Of a stretch of 64,000 nucleotides of DNA, positions 18,193 to 25,986 are shown piece after piece. Position 1 is the first letter of the stretch, and each line of letters opens with the position of its first letter. A program made the translations under genes and the position numbers. Source of the DNA: a virus; the IMG/VR virus record IMGVR_UViG_3300031673_008942, positions 49,637 to 113,636 of that record; one strand, written 5' to 3'. A model generated the notes under the pieces. The model made no database searches. It saw only the letters and a program-made list of their open reading frames with translations, and had not been told where the DNA came from.

Positions 18193-19261
18193 CCGAGTTA
18201 TTATTACTGGTTCTCGGAGGGGAAACGAGGAGGTAACATTGATAGAGCTTGGACAGATGATAGGTCGAGCAGGTAGGGACCAATTTGGTGGTGATGCATA
18301 TGTAGATATTTTCCTTGAAAGGTGTGATTTCCAAAGAGTTGTTTCTCAGATAGATGATAAAAATAGCTTTCTGGTAAATTCTTCTCTGACTGATGAATCT
18401 TTGCTGTTTCATATTTTACCGGATATTAATTCTGGAAAAGTGAGGGATGTAAAAACTGCTAAGGAATGGTTTAAAAGAAGTTTTTTCTATTACCAGAAGG
18501 GTGAAAGGTTGGATATTGAAGATTCCTTGGATGCTTTGGAGAAGATGGGAGCAATATATTTAGAGAATGGATATCTTACAGCTACCGAGGTGGGAAATTT
18601 GTCGGCTCAGTATTACTACCATCCTGATGATATTATAAGTTGGAAGAATAATTTTACGGAATTGTTTGAGAGTTCCTTAGAGGATAATGACTTAGCCATT
18701 TCTTGGGCATTGGGAAATGTTTTATTCAGCTCTACTTATGGTAATTATGGTCAGGACTCGGATGTGGTAGAGGACTGTAAGGGAAGGATGCCGCCTGGCT
18801 TGTATATGCATTCAGGATGTGCTTCTACCATTACTTGTTGGTGGGGGGCTTTGGGTGGTGCTTCGATGGGGAAGATGCGGTCTTCTATGTTGGCATTGAG
18901 GGAGGATTATGGCCGATTGGGGAAAGTGCTTAGGGCATTAAATAAGAAGGTTGGGAAATGGGGTATGGAAGACTTTTTTGATGACTTAGATTATAGGATT
19001 CGTCGCTCTATTCCTATAAGTTTGTTCCAGTTATGTAAAGATATTGGTCTCAGTAAGGGGAGGGCATCTTTTTTATATAATAGAGGCATCCGCTCAGTAG
19101 AGGATTTGGTATATAATATGGATGGATTAGAAGGCGAAATTGATGATGAATTTTATGAAAAATTGAAGAGAGCCAGTGAATTATCAGGAAAGGTTGATAA
19201 AGGATTGCGTGAGAGCGATGCGGGATGGAAGAGTCTCGGACTTGCACGTAACAAGGATTAG
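18185..19261 (+). CDS. Ski2/Hel308-like helicase, C-terminal half (split gene)
   Basis: A 358-residue protein that begins M-ADRVIITG, the second half of helicase motif V, then motif VI QMIGRAGR (24-31), a winged-helix and ratchet-like helical region, and a helix-hairpin-helix at the end (C-K-D-I-G-L-S-K-G-R-A-S-F-L-Y, then I-R-S-V-E-D-L). This is the normal order after motif V in Hel308/Ski2 proteins. Its ATG overlaps the UDG stop by eight bases, so translation is probably coupled. The two halves could assemble as a two-chain helicase, or the gene may be decaying. All key residues seen are intact, which favours function. Confidence 0.88.
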   Translation: MADRVIITGSRRGNEEVTLIELGQMIGRAGRDQFGGDAYVDIFLERCDFQRVVSQIDDKNSFLVNSSLTDESLLFHILPDINSGKVRDVKTAKEWFKRSFFYYQKGERLDIEDSLDALEKMGAIYLENGYLTATEVGNLSAQYYYHPDDIISWKNNFTELFESSLEDNDLAISWALGNVLFSSTYGNYGQDSDVVEDCKGRMPPGLYMHSGCASTITCWWGALGGASMGKMRSSMLALREDYGRLGKVLRALNKKVGKWGMEDFFDDLDYRIRRSIPISLFQLCKDIGLSKGRASFLYNRGIRSVEDLVYNMDGLEGEIDDEFYEKLKRASELSGKVDKGLRESDAGWKSLGLARNKD

Positions 19262-19625
19262 CAAATGCGATAAGCCAATGAATGTTGAGTCGGTTGTTCC
19301 ATTCTTGCAGGATGGAGACCCATATATTCGCCTTTGTGCTGCGAGAGTGGTGGCGGCTAAGGGAGATATGGAAGGCCTGATGAATATGGCAATGATTGAG
19401 GAGAATCGAAATACTTTATTAGAGGTGCTGAAGCTAATAACTAATAGTGATGATGCTGTGACTCATTTGGTTAAGTTTTTGAAGTCTGAAGATACTCACT
19501 TACGTGAGGGGGCGATATCTATGTACCGTCGAATCGGAAGAGAAGACATGTTATTGGCTTTGGTCTTTAGCCATGATGAAGAATTAGCGAATAGGATAAA
19601 GAGTTATATTAATGAACGAGATTGA
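19176..19625 (+). CDS. Small HEAT-repeat-like protein
   Basis: From the GTG at 19176 the product has 149 residues. Starts at ATG 19221 or 19278 are possible, and none has a strong ribosome site. Residues 35-149 show about three helical repeats of HEAT type (V-V-P-F-L-Q-D-G-D-P-Y-I-R-L-C-A-A-R-V-V-A, then H-L-V-K-F-L-K-S-E-D-T-H-L-R-E-G-A-I). Such repeats bind proteins or DNA. It overlaps the helicase C-terminal half by up to 86 bases and the next gene by 14 bases. Partner unknown. Confidence 0.55.
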   Translation: MNYQERLIKDCVRAMRDGRVSDLHVTRISKCDKPMNVESVVPFLQDGDPYIRLCAARVVAAKGDMEGLMNMAMIEENRNTLLEVLKLITNSDDAVTHLVKFLKSEDTHLREGAISMYRRIGREDMLLALVFSHDEELANRIKSYINERD

Positions 19626-20274
19626 TAAGATAGAAATACCTGAAGATAAGGTGGAGAGATTTTGGGTTTTGGTGCTTATGTTTGCTCAAGAGATGGGTAT
19701 TGAAGACCACAAAGATGTTTATCATAATGTTGAGCTTTTGGGAAAGAGTGTGGAAAGACACATTGTTGAAAGGAATCTTCCTATTTCTCCTCAGAAGAAG
19801 GTGAGTCGTTCCAGGGCGACGTTTATTGCTATATTTAAGAAGAGGTATTTACAGCTTACAGATTGTGAGTATACCCGAATCATAACGGCCGCCGAAGGCA
19901 AACTTATAAATCAAATAAATAAAAGCCTCCGAGAGAGAGATTTTGATTGTAATGATTATTTAAGGTGGCTTTTTGAGGATTTTTTACCCGATAATAAGAG
20001 ACTGTGTCCTCCATCTATTAAGCAGATATGTGCCAGATTTTATGTTGACAAATTTTTCTTTGAATATAAAGACGAAGCGAAAGAGCGGAAGACGACCAAG
20101 TTGAAACAATCAGAATCTGAGGATTTGGCTAATAGGTGTAGAGCCTTGGTTCGTGGTCCTGCACAGAAGATTAAGGATGAGATTCGTAAGGTAGTCTCTG
20201 ATTATAAAGATGGAAAAATATTTTTAGAGGATTTGCGTAAAAAAGTTGAAACTTGGGAAGGAGAATATAAATGA
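19612..20274 (+). CDS. Hypothetical protein, helical, in recombination cluster
   Basis: A 220-residue protein, charged and mostly helical, without recognised motifs. The middle part (R-A-T-F-I-A-I-F-K-K-R-Y-L-Q-L-T) and the basic C-terminal half suggest a DNA- or protein-binding role. It overlaps both neighbours by short ATGA-type junctions and is followed by the UvsY-like gene and SSB, so it belongs to the replication/recombination operon. No function can be assigned. Confidence 0.45.
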   Translation: MNEIDKIEIPEDKVERFWVLVLMFAQEMGIEDHKDVYHNVELLGKSVERHIVERNLPISPQKKVSRSRATFIAIFKKRYLQLTDCEYTRIITAAEGKLINQINKSLRERDFDCNDYLRWLFEDFLPDNKRLCPPSIKQICARFYVDKFFFEYKDEAKERKTTKLKQSESEDLANRCRALVRGPAQKIKDEIRKVVSDYKDGKIFLEDLRKKVETWEGEYK

Positions 20275-20858
20275 GTGATGTGATAAATAATATTGAAAAT
20301 TCTTGTGACTCGATGGGCACTATTGATTTGTCAGGTATAAAGCTTGAAAGTGCGGACCCTCGTCTTCTGGATGTGGGAGAGTTAGATATTGACCGGCATG
20401 TTGCCATGCAACCATCCGCAATGGCTTATTATGGTTCTTTGTTAAAAGAGTCTGGTCGAAGTCTTGGTACTTATAAGAAGGATACGGAAAGGTGGGAAAA
20501 GAAACAATTTGCGGTAGCAAAAGCTAATTTGACGGCATCCTCATCTACGAAACCGGTCAAGGAAGAAGTGGAGGCAAGATTTTATGTTGATAATGAAAAA
20601 GAGATTGCCCATAGAGATAAGACTCTGGATGGTCTTCAGAAGCAATATGACCTTCTTTCTGTATGGTTTGAAGCATGGAAGCAGAAGGGTTTCAGTATCA
20701 AAGAGTATGTTGATATTGGCGAGAATGAGCGATATAGCGTGAATGCTAGTCTTAAGGAAAAAAATGTGGGAAATGCGATTACTCCTGAAAAGAAAAAGAA
20801 GATACGGGATATAATAGGTAATAAGAAAAAGCGTCCTCATGGTGGGGTCGAGAATTAG
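20271..20858 (+). CDS. Possible recombination mediator-like protein upstream of SSB
   Basis: A 195-residue protein with AAGGAG before the ATG. The pattern L-D-I-D-R-H-V-A-M-Q-P-S-A-M-A-Y-Y followed by a long helical region with K-P-V-K-E-E-V-E-A and a second helix (L-S-V-W-F-E-A-W-K-Q-K-G-F-S) is like small phage proteins encoded beside SSB and RecA, such as UvsY-type mediators that load recombinase. This likeness is in layout, not in a diagnostic motif. The last residues are very basic (N-K-K-K-R-P-H). Its position immediately before SSB supports the guess. Confidence 0.4.
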   Translation: MSDVINNIENSCDSMGTIDLSGIKLESADPRLLDVGELDIDRHVAMQPSAMAYYGSLLKESGRSLGTYKKDTERWEKKQFAVAKANLTASSSTKPVKEEVEARFYVDNEKEIAHRDKTLDGLQKQYDLLSVWFEAWKQKGFSIKEYVDIGENERYSVNASLKEKNVGNAITPEKKKKIRDIIGNKKKRPHGGVEN

Positions 20859-20888
20859 GCAAACAGAACTAGGCGACGAACTAGGCAA
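20853..20888 (+). repeat. Three AACTAGGCAA-like repeats before SSB
   Basis: AATTAGGCAA (20853), AACTAGGCGA (20867) and AACTAGGCAA (20879) lie in the 53-base gap before the SSB gene. The first includes the stop codon of the upstream gene. Direct repeats in the leader of an SSB gene could be an mRNA site for self-repression, as T4 gp32 does with its own leader, or simply decayed duplication. Nothing else supports a choice. Confidence 0.45.
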
Positions 20889-20911
20889 AGTAAAGTAGAG
20901 AGGTAACAAAC

Positions 20912-21961
20912 ATGTCAGTACTTGACAAAATTGCGAAGTTGAAAGAACGGGCTCCCAAGAGGAACAATTCTAGAATGAGCGGTATTTTCCATGATTATGA
21001 AGATGGGGATAATATCCTCCGATTAGTGGGAAATTTTGTAGAGGTTAGCACCCATTTTATTGCTCCGGTACCTAAGCGGAAGGAGCGTGGACTGTGTCAG
21101 GAAGATGCTTTTCAGGGTGACAATAAGATTCCAAAAGTAATCAATTGTCTTGATTGGGATTTGGAGAAGGAAGAAAAGCGTAAGGTTAAGGTTTGCCCTA
21201 TTTGCAAACTTAATAAAATTTCTTACAAGATAATGGATGAAATAGAAGAAGAAGTTGGTGGTAAGGATAAGCTAGATGATATTGACAATGCAGAGCTTAA
21301 AAAGCAGTATGATAATTATAAGGCTTTGGCTTCTCTTGCTCGTGCTCGTACATATTTGAAGTGGAACGTTATCGACCGTGATAATCCAGAGATTAAGATA
21401 ACATCCGAGGATGGGAAGGAAGAGAAAAAGCTTGGTTTGAAGATTGCAACAGTTGGCTCTGAAGCTTGGGGGGATATTGAAGGCATTTTTGACCAATGTG
21501 GTATCGACATTACTGACCCTGATGATGGTATTGATATTTGTGTCAAGAAAGGGCATAACGGTGCTCGTGTAGCTTACAGTGCTCAGGCTGTGATTGAAGG
21601 AACTGGCTTGAAGACTACTCCTTTTACGGCTGAGGAGAGGGCGTTGGAAGAGCATAATATTTTAGCCATTTGTGGCAAGCAGACTGATGCTGGTTTGGTT
21701 CTTGATGGGCTTCATGGTGATTACCGTGAGCTTTTGGACCTTAATGATGAGGGGGCTGAAGTTGCTGAAGTTGCTGAAGTTGCTGAAGTTGCTGAAGTTG
21801 CTGAAGTTGCTGCTAAGGAAGAACCTAAAGTTGAGACTAAAGTTGAGGCTACTCCTAAGAAAGCTGTGGCTGAAAAGTCCAAGGAAGTTTCTGTTGATGA
21901 CGTCGAAGAAGATGACGAATTCGATGACTTCCTTGATGGTGATGACGAAAAAAAAAATTAA
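20912..21961 (+). CDS. Single-stranded DNA-binding protein (gp32-like), acidic tail
   Basis: A 349-residue protein with a GAGAGG site. The core has aromatic and basic residues typical of ssDNA-binding OB folds and candidate zinc ligands C79, C95-P-I-C98 plus C62, comparable with the Cys/His zinc site of T4 gp32. Residues 281-299 are EVA repeats encoded by a nine-base repeat. The C-terminus is strongly acidic (D-D-E-F-D-D-F-L-D-G-D-D-E), the usual docking tail for replisome partners. The stop follows a run of ten A (21948-21957). The -1 frame continues as an open frame of more than 70 codons, so a longer form is likely (see next feature). Confidence 0.75.
   Translation: MSVLDKIAKLKERAPKRNNSRMSGIFHDYEDGDNILRLVGNFVEVSTHFIAPVPKRKERGLCQEDAFQGDNKIPKVINCLDWDLEKEEKRKVKVCPICKLNKISYKIMDEIEEEVGGKDKLDDIDNAELKKQYDNYKALASLARARTYLKWNVIDRDNPEIKITSEDGKEEKKLGLKIATVGSEAWGDIEGIFDQCGIDITDPDDGIDICVKKGHNGARVAYSAQAVIEGTGLKTTPFTAEERALEEHNILAICGKQTDAGLVLDGLHGDYRELLDLNDEGAEVAEVAEVAEVAEVAEVAAKEEPKVETKVEATPKKAVAEKSKEVSVDDVEEDDEFDDFLDGDDEKKN
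21755..21808 (+). repeat. Nine-base coding repeat GCTGAAGTT, six units
   Basis: Six identical units encode A-E-V in the linker of the SSB protein between the core and the acidic tail. Being in frame, copy changes alter linker length by three residues each time. Similar perfect in-frame repeats occur in the linkers of RecA and the tubulin-like protein. Confidence 0.8.
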
Positions 21962-21981
21962 CTCAACAGCCTAAGTCTAGG

Positions 21982-22197
21982 GTGGAGGTTCCGAAGAAAG
22001 AAGTATCGGAGCCTCTACCCAGGGCTGACGTTTCTGTTGAGCTTCCTGAGAATCAAGAAAAGTCCGAATTCAACTGGGAAAATGTTAATCCTGCTGAAGA
22101 CTGGCCATGTTGGACTGAGTATGATTCCTCTGATTCCGAGTGTAAGGAGTGCCCTTTCAAGGCAGATTGTTCCAAAGAGGCTGGTGTTCCACTTTAA
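21982..22197 (+). CDS. SSB -1 frame extension or separate small Cys-rich protein
   Basis: A 71-residue reading frame from a GTG that has no usable ribosome site and contains no ATG. The same frame is open upstream to 21946, so it runs from the A10 tract at the end of the SSB gene. In the SSB frame the tract reads gA-AAA-AAA, the A_AAA_AAA slippery heptamer used for -1 frameshifting. Shifted, the SSB gains about 80 residues ending in W-P-C-W-T-E-Y-D, C-K-E-C and a last C, with four Cys. This is probably a frameshift extension, but it could be a gene with a weak start, or a miscounted homopolymer. Confidence 0.55.
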   Translation: MEVPKKEVSEPLPRADVSVELPENQEKSEFNWENVNPAEDWPCWTEYDSSDSECKECPFKADCSKEAGVPL

Positions 22198-22215
22198 TGT
22201 ATTTGGAGGTTTAAG

Positions 22216-23448
22216 ATGGCAAAAAAAGAATTAAAAAAATTAACTCGTGAAGAACGCATTCAGAAGATTTGTGAAACTGTCAATAAGGGTCAGTTTGGGG
22301 GTGAGAATAAAGATGCGGTAACTTACTTGGGTTCCAGGGAAGTTAAGAAGATTGGTCGTTTTTGTACCGGGTCTCCAGATTTGGATGCTGCCCTTGGGGG
22401 CGGTCTTCCTGTGGGTAGGTTTATTGAATTATTTGGAGCAGAATCTTCAGGTAAGACCACCTTGTGTTATCACATCATGAAAGAATTTCAAAAAGCTTAT
22501 CCTGAGGATGAGATTGCTTTGATTGATAGTGAATATGCCTTTGATGAGGTGTATGCTGAGCAGATAGGGTTAAATACAAAATATCTTATTGTTAATCAGC
22601 CCGAACATGGTGAGCAGGCGATGAATGTAATGGGGCAGTTGATAACTTTAGGGACTCGGCTGATTATTGTTGATTCTGTAGCAGGTTTAACAACTAAGGC
22701 CGAGATGGAAGGGGAGTATGGGGCTTCTCATGTCGCTCAATTGGCTCGATTGATGAGCAATTCGTTAAAGAAATTGGCGCAAGCGGCTGGAAGAACCGAG
22801 ACCACAATCATTTTTACCAATCAGATGCGTGACAAGATTGGGGTGACTTATGGAGACAAGAGTACGACTCCAGGGGGTAATGCTTTAAAGTTCTATGCTA
22901 GTGTTCGAATTAATCTTAGAAGGATGGATTCCGAGACTGAGACTGTTAATGGGCAAAAGGTTCGTATTAGTAATAGAGTTCGGGCTGAGGTTAAAAAGAA
23001 CAAGACTGCTCCTCCATTTCGTAGTGCCGATTTTCATATTACTTTTGGTATTGGGATTGATGAGGTTGGTGCCTTTTTTACATCAGCTATTACAAAGGGA
23101 ATTATTGACAAGAAAGGTGCTTGGTTTAGCTACGATGGAGAGAATCTTGGACAAGGTCAGGTTGCTTCAATTGAGGCTGTTAGGAATAACGAGATTCTGT
23201 GGGAGTCAATAAAAAATGCGGTCTTGTCTTGCACTGACGAGGAAGCGGAAACGGAAACGGAAACGGAAACGGAAACGGAAGAGCCTGAATCTCCTGAGGA
23301 AAAGCCAAAGGCTCCTATTAAGAAACCATCTATTTCTAAGTCTAAGGAAGGAACCAAGGCCAGCGATTCTGTTGTTGAGAAAGTAGCAGTAGAGGATGAT
23401 GACTTTGATGACCTTCTAGATGATGATGTCGAGGTTGATGATGTCTAA
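22216..23448 (+). CDS. RecA-family recombinase
   Basis: A 410-residue RecA homologue. An N-terminal oligomerisation helix leads to Walker A GAESSGKT (74-81), then D-S-E-Y-A-F-D, Walker B LIIVDSVAGL, loop regions with TIIFTNQMRDKIGV and GGNALKFYASVRI, as in bacterial RecA. After the core come ETETE repeats from a six-base unit and an acidic tail D-D-D-F-D-D-L-L-D-D-D. It pairs homologous strands and works with the SSB just upstream. GGAGG precedes the ATG. The acidic tail is like that of the SSB, which suggests a common partner or shared origin. Confidence 0.92.
   Translation: MAKKELKKLTREERIQKICETVNKGQFGGENKDAVTYLGSREVKKIGRFCTGSPDLDAALGGGLPVGRFIELFGAESSGKTTLCYHIMKEFQKAYPEDEIALIDSEYAFDEVYAEQIGLNTKYLIVNQPEHGEQAMNVMGQLITLGTRLIIVDSVAGLTTKAEMEGEYGASHVAQLARLMSNSLKKLAQAAGRTETTIIFTNQMRDKIGVTYGDKSTTPGGNALKFYASVRINLRRMDSETETVNGQKVRISNRVRAEVKKNKTAPPFRSADFHITFGIGIDEVGAFFTSAITKGIIDKKGAWFSYDGENLGQGQVASIEAVRNNEILWESIKNAVLSCTDEEAETETETETETEEPESPEEKPKAPIKKPSISKSKEGTKASDSVVEKVAVEDDDFDDLLDDDVEVDDV
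23246..23280 (+). repeat. Six-base coding repeat CGGAAA in RecA linker
   Basis: Nearly six units of CGGAAA encode the E-T repeat between the RecA core and its acidic tail. It is in frame, and slippage would change linker length by two residues per unit. Confidence 0.75.
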
Positions 23449-24388
23449 ACCTCCCAAGTTATTATTAATTGACGGTAGTAACCTTTGTTTTAGAGAGTTC
23501 TTTTCTAAAAAGAATCTTTCCCATAAGGGTAAGTCTGTGGATGTCCTTTTTGGTACATTTAAGAGCCTTATAAGCTATCACAAAGAATGGGAAGATTACT
23601 TTCGAGTGATAGCGTGGGAGGGAGGGTATGCCAGGAGACTGGAAGAATCTGAGCTTGCCAAAGAGAAGGGTATTGTCCCAGAGTCTTATAAGGAGAATAG
23701 GAGAAAGGCAGCGGAGGAAAGGACAGATGATGAGCTTGAGTCGCTTTTTGAGCAAATGGACCAATTAAAAGAAGATGCCTTCCCTTTGACCAATATTCTT
23801 CAGGCGAGAGTTAGGGGGTATGAGGCAGATGATGTTATTTATACTTATGCGAAGTGGGCTGAAAAGCGTGGAGGGGAGGCCATTATTATAAGTAGTGATA
23901 AGGATTTTTTTCAATGTCTTAGCCCTAATGTAAAAGTATATGATGCTCGAACGAAAGAGATGTGGACAGAAGAGCGTTTTGAATTGGATTTTGGATTTTC
24001 ACCCAAGTTGTGGGTTGAGGTTGGTGCCATTGAAGGGGAGATAGGGCCATCTAAGGATAATATTTTTGGAGTTGATGGGTGGGGGATAAAGACGGCTGTT
24101 AAATACATGAGCGAGCATGGGAGCATTGAGGGAATAGAAAATGCATTGAATGCCTTAGAGCCCCACATCGAGGGAAAGACTAGGAAGGGGCATCGTAAGA
24201 AGCGTGAGGAAGTTTTTATAAAAAGCAAAGAACGTCTAAGGCTGGCAAGGTCGTTAAAGCAGATGGATATCGCACCTGGAGTACCCAAATTGCGAATTTC
24301 TCATAACACAGATGAGGATGCCCTGAAGAAGTTTTTTCTTCAATACGGTTTTGCAAGTTTGTTGAAGGAAGCATGGAGGCTTGTGTGA
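23441..24388 (+). CDS. 5'-3' exonuclease / flap endonuclease
   Basis: Starting at the ATG at 23441 (GAGG six bases upstream, overlapping the RecA end by eight bases), the product has 315 residues. Motifs of the PIN/FEN family are present: L-L-I-D-G-S-N near the start, Y-E-A-D-D-V-I-Y in the middle, S-S-D-K-D-F, and a helix-hairpin-helix region D-N-I-F-G-V-D-G-W-G-I-K-T-A. This set is found in T4 RNase H and the 5' nuclease domain of PolA, which remove primers and flaps. It would complete lagging-strand synthesis. Longer starts at 23420 and 23438 are less likely. Confidence 0.85.
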   Translation: MSKPPKLLLIDGSNLCFREFFSKKNLSHKGKSVDVLFGTFKSLISYHKEWEDYFRVIAWEGGYARRLEESELAKEKGIVPESYKENRRKAAEERTDDELESLFEQMDQLKEDAFPLTNILQARVRGYEADDVIYTYAKWAEKRGGEAIIISSDKDFFQCLSPNVKVYDARTKEMWTEERFELDFGFSPKLWVEVGAIEGEIGPSKDNIFGVDGWGIKTAVKYMSEHGSIEGIENALNALEPHIEGKTRKGHRKKREEVFIKSKERLRLARSLKQMDIAPGVPKLRISHNTDEDALKKFFLQYGFASLLKEAWRLV

Positions 24389-24981
24389 ATTCTAAGTATA
24401 TCTCTCTGAAAAGAGATGCAACAATTATTCGGGTCGAGGATGGTGGATATAGCTTAGAATTGGGAGAAATGAATCCTGTGATTGTGGATGAGTTTTCTGA
24501 AGAGGTTTTAGAAAGGGAATTGCATCCGGTAATTTGGGAACCATTCGCGGGACATACTGGTGAGAGCAATGCTCAAAATATGGCTGAAGATGTAGGGGTT
24601 CGTTTAATTAGTTATGATTTGGAGCCTTCCGATAATAGAGTTTTGTGTCGGGATAGTACCGAGATTGGCCCAGAGCAGCTTTGTGGAGGGGTTATCTTTC
24701 ACCCTCCTTATTTTGGTTCGGTGTTTTCAGAAAAGGATGGAGAAGTTTCTCGAAATTATGATAAGTATGAATACATAAAGAAGTTGGGTAAGACTGTTAA
24801 TTTTTGTAGAGAATATCTTCAAAAAGGTGGATTAGTCTGCGCAGTCGCTCGTGATTATAGAAATCATGGTAAGCGTATAAGATTGGATGAGTGGTTTTTG
24901 GAGTTGTTTGAGAATAAGTCTTTTAATTTGGTGGATGTATGGCTGAGTGAGCCAGATGTTGTATTAATATTGGAGAAATAA
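24373..24981 (+). CDS. SAM-dependent DNA methyltransferase-like protein, HPPY motif
   Basis: A 202-residue protein. The SAM-binding loop is W-E-P-F-A-G-H-T-G-E-S (about 56-66), like D-P-F-x-G-S-G in amino-methyltransferases. The catalytic motif IV is H-P-P-Y (about 113) in place of D/N/S-P-P-Y. The first residue of this motif helps to place the target amine, so His here is unusual and specificity or activity is uncertain. It overlaps the flap nuclease gene and touches the next gene at TAATGG. No cognate endonuclease is adjacent, so protection of phage DNA is the likely role. Confidence 0.65.
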   Translation: MEACVNSKYISLKRDATIIRVEDGGYSLELGEMNPVIVDEFSEEVLERELHPVIWEPFAGHTGESNAQNMAEDVGVRLISYDLEPSDNRVLCRDSTEIGPEQLCGGVIFHPPYFGSVFSEKDGEVSRNYDKYEYIKKLGKTVNFCREYLQKGGLVCAVARDYRNHGKRIRLDEWFLELFENKSFNLVDVWLSEPDVVLILEK

Positions 24982-25529
24982 TGGGTTATAGGATTGGAAT
25001 ATTTGGATGCGCAGGAACGGGTAAGTCAACGGTAGGCGAGGCATTGGCTACAAAACTCGATATTCCTTTTTATGCTTCGAAGGATATTACTAAAGAAATA
25101 TTAGAGAGAGATGGTTATGATTATGGGGGAGGCATCCAGGTTGAGAAGTTTTTAGCAGCCGGAGGACGCCAAATTGAGATTATGGAGAGAACATTGGAAG
25201 TTCAAGAGGCTGATAAGGATTGGATTACTGATAGAACATTATTGGATTTGGCATCTTATGCGGTATTGGAGTTGGCTTATAGCGACACTAAGCTTTTGAG
25301 GAAGATATATGATAGGTGTGAGCAAAATATTGGGATTTATACCCATTTATTTTTGGCACCTTGGACGGATGTGACGCCTAATCAAAATCAGAAGCGGACG
25401 TTGAATCCATGGTATCAATTTCAAATACATTCAATGGTGGTTTCTTTAGTTCGCCAGTGGGGTGTGGAATGTCATGTATTGGAAGAAGATGGTGAGAAGC
25501 GAGTTCAGGAAGTCGTTGCTTTTCTGTAA
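24981..25529 (+). CDS. P-loop ATPase/kinase-like protein (AAA_28 type)
   Basis: A 182-residue protein with Walker A F-G-C-A-G-T-G-K-S-T (9-18), a D-R-T motif in W-I-T-D-R-T-L-L-D (about 76-84) and a late F-L-A-P-W segment, as in small AAA_28/NadR-like kinases, which phosphorylate small molecules such as nucleosides. Total length fits a single kinase domain. It starts at the stop codon of the methyltransferase gene. A nucleotide-metabolism role is plausible. The substrate cannot be read from the sequence. Confidence 0.6.
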   Translation: MGYRIGIFGCAGTGKSTVGEALATKLDIPFYASKDITKEILERDGYDYGGGIQVEKFLAAGGRQIEIMERTLEVQEADKDWITDRTLLDLASYAVLELAYSDTKLLRKIYDRCEQNIGIYTHLFLAPWTDVTPNQNQKRTLNPWYQFQIHSMVVSLVRQWGVECHVLEEDGEKRVQEVVAFL

Positions 25530-25586
25530 TCCAAGATTTTAACAATTTATTTATAATTTTCCCCTTGATATAGGAGGAAAATATTT

Positions 25587-25985
25587 GTGTTTGATAAAAC
25601 TGGAAATTTACCTTTGCGGTCTCGTAGAGATTATGCCAAAGAAGACCAGACCAATAAGCCGCAAGACTATACACAAGAAGAACTTATGGAAAAGGCAAAA
25701 GAGACCACTGGGGTAGTCCCCGCAGGTTGGCGGCTTCCTCAGGGGGATATTATGGCTTCAAATGATTACTTAAACACTCCTCCTACTAAGTTAAATAGAG
25801 ACATTAAAAAGACCAAAAATAAGCATGAGAAGGCGGAAATGGAAGAAGCCTTGGATGCTTGGAGGACGGTAGTCCCAGGTCCATTTATTAAATCAAGTGA
25901 GGCTAATGTAAGGCAGGCTTATGAGCTTGTGGCATTGGCGAAGAGTATTATTGCCAATGAGCATAATTTTAATGTAGGAGTATGA
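25587..25985 (+). CDS. Hypothetical protein, strong RBS and GTG start
   Basis: A 132-residue charged protein. AGGAGG at 25572 lies nine bases before GTG at 25587, the best start in the frame. Sequence is mostly hydrophilic with a short P-A-G-W-R-L-P segment and a helical C-terminal half. No motif is recognised. It sits one base before the tubulin-like gene and may be an accessory of it. Confidence 0.5.
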   Translation: MFDKTGNLPLRSRRDYAKEDQTNKPQDYTQEELMEKAKETTGVVPAGWRLPQGDIMASNDYLNTPPTKLNRDIKKTKNKHEKAEMEEALDAWRTVVPGPFIKSSEANVRQAYELVALAKSIIANEHNFNVGV

Positions 25986-25986
25986 A

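Noticed and set aside
21672-21974. Other-frame ORF over the SSB repeat linker
   Set aside because: Leu/Lys repeats (K-L-L-K-L-L) come from the GCTGAAGTT array read in another frame. No start signals.
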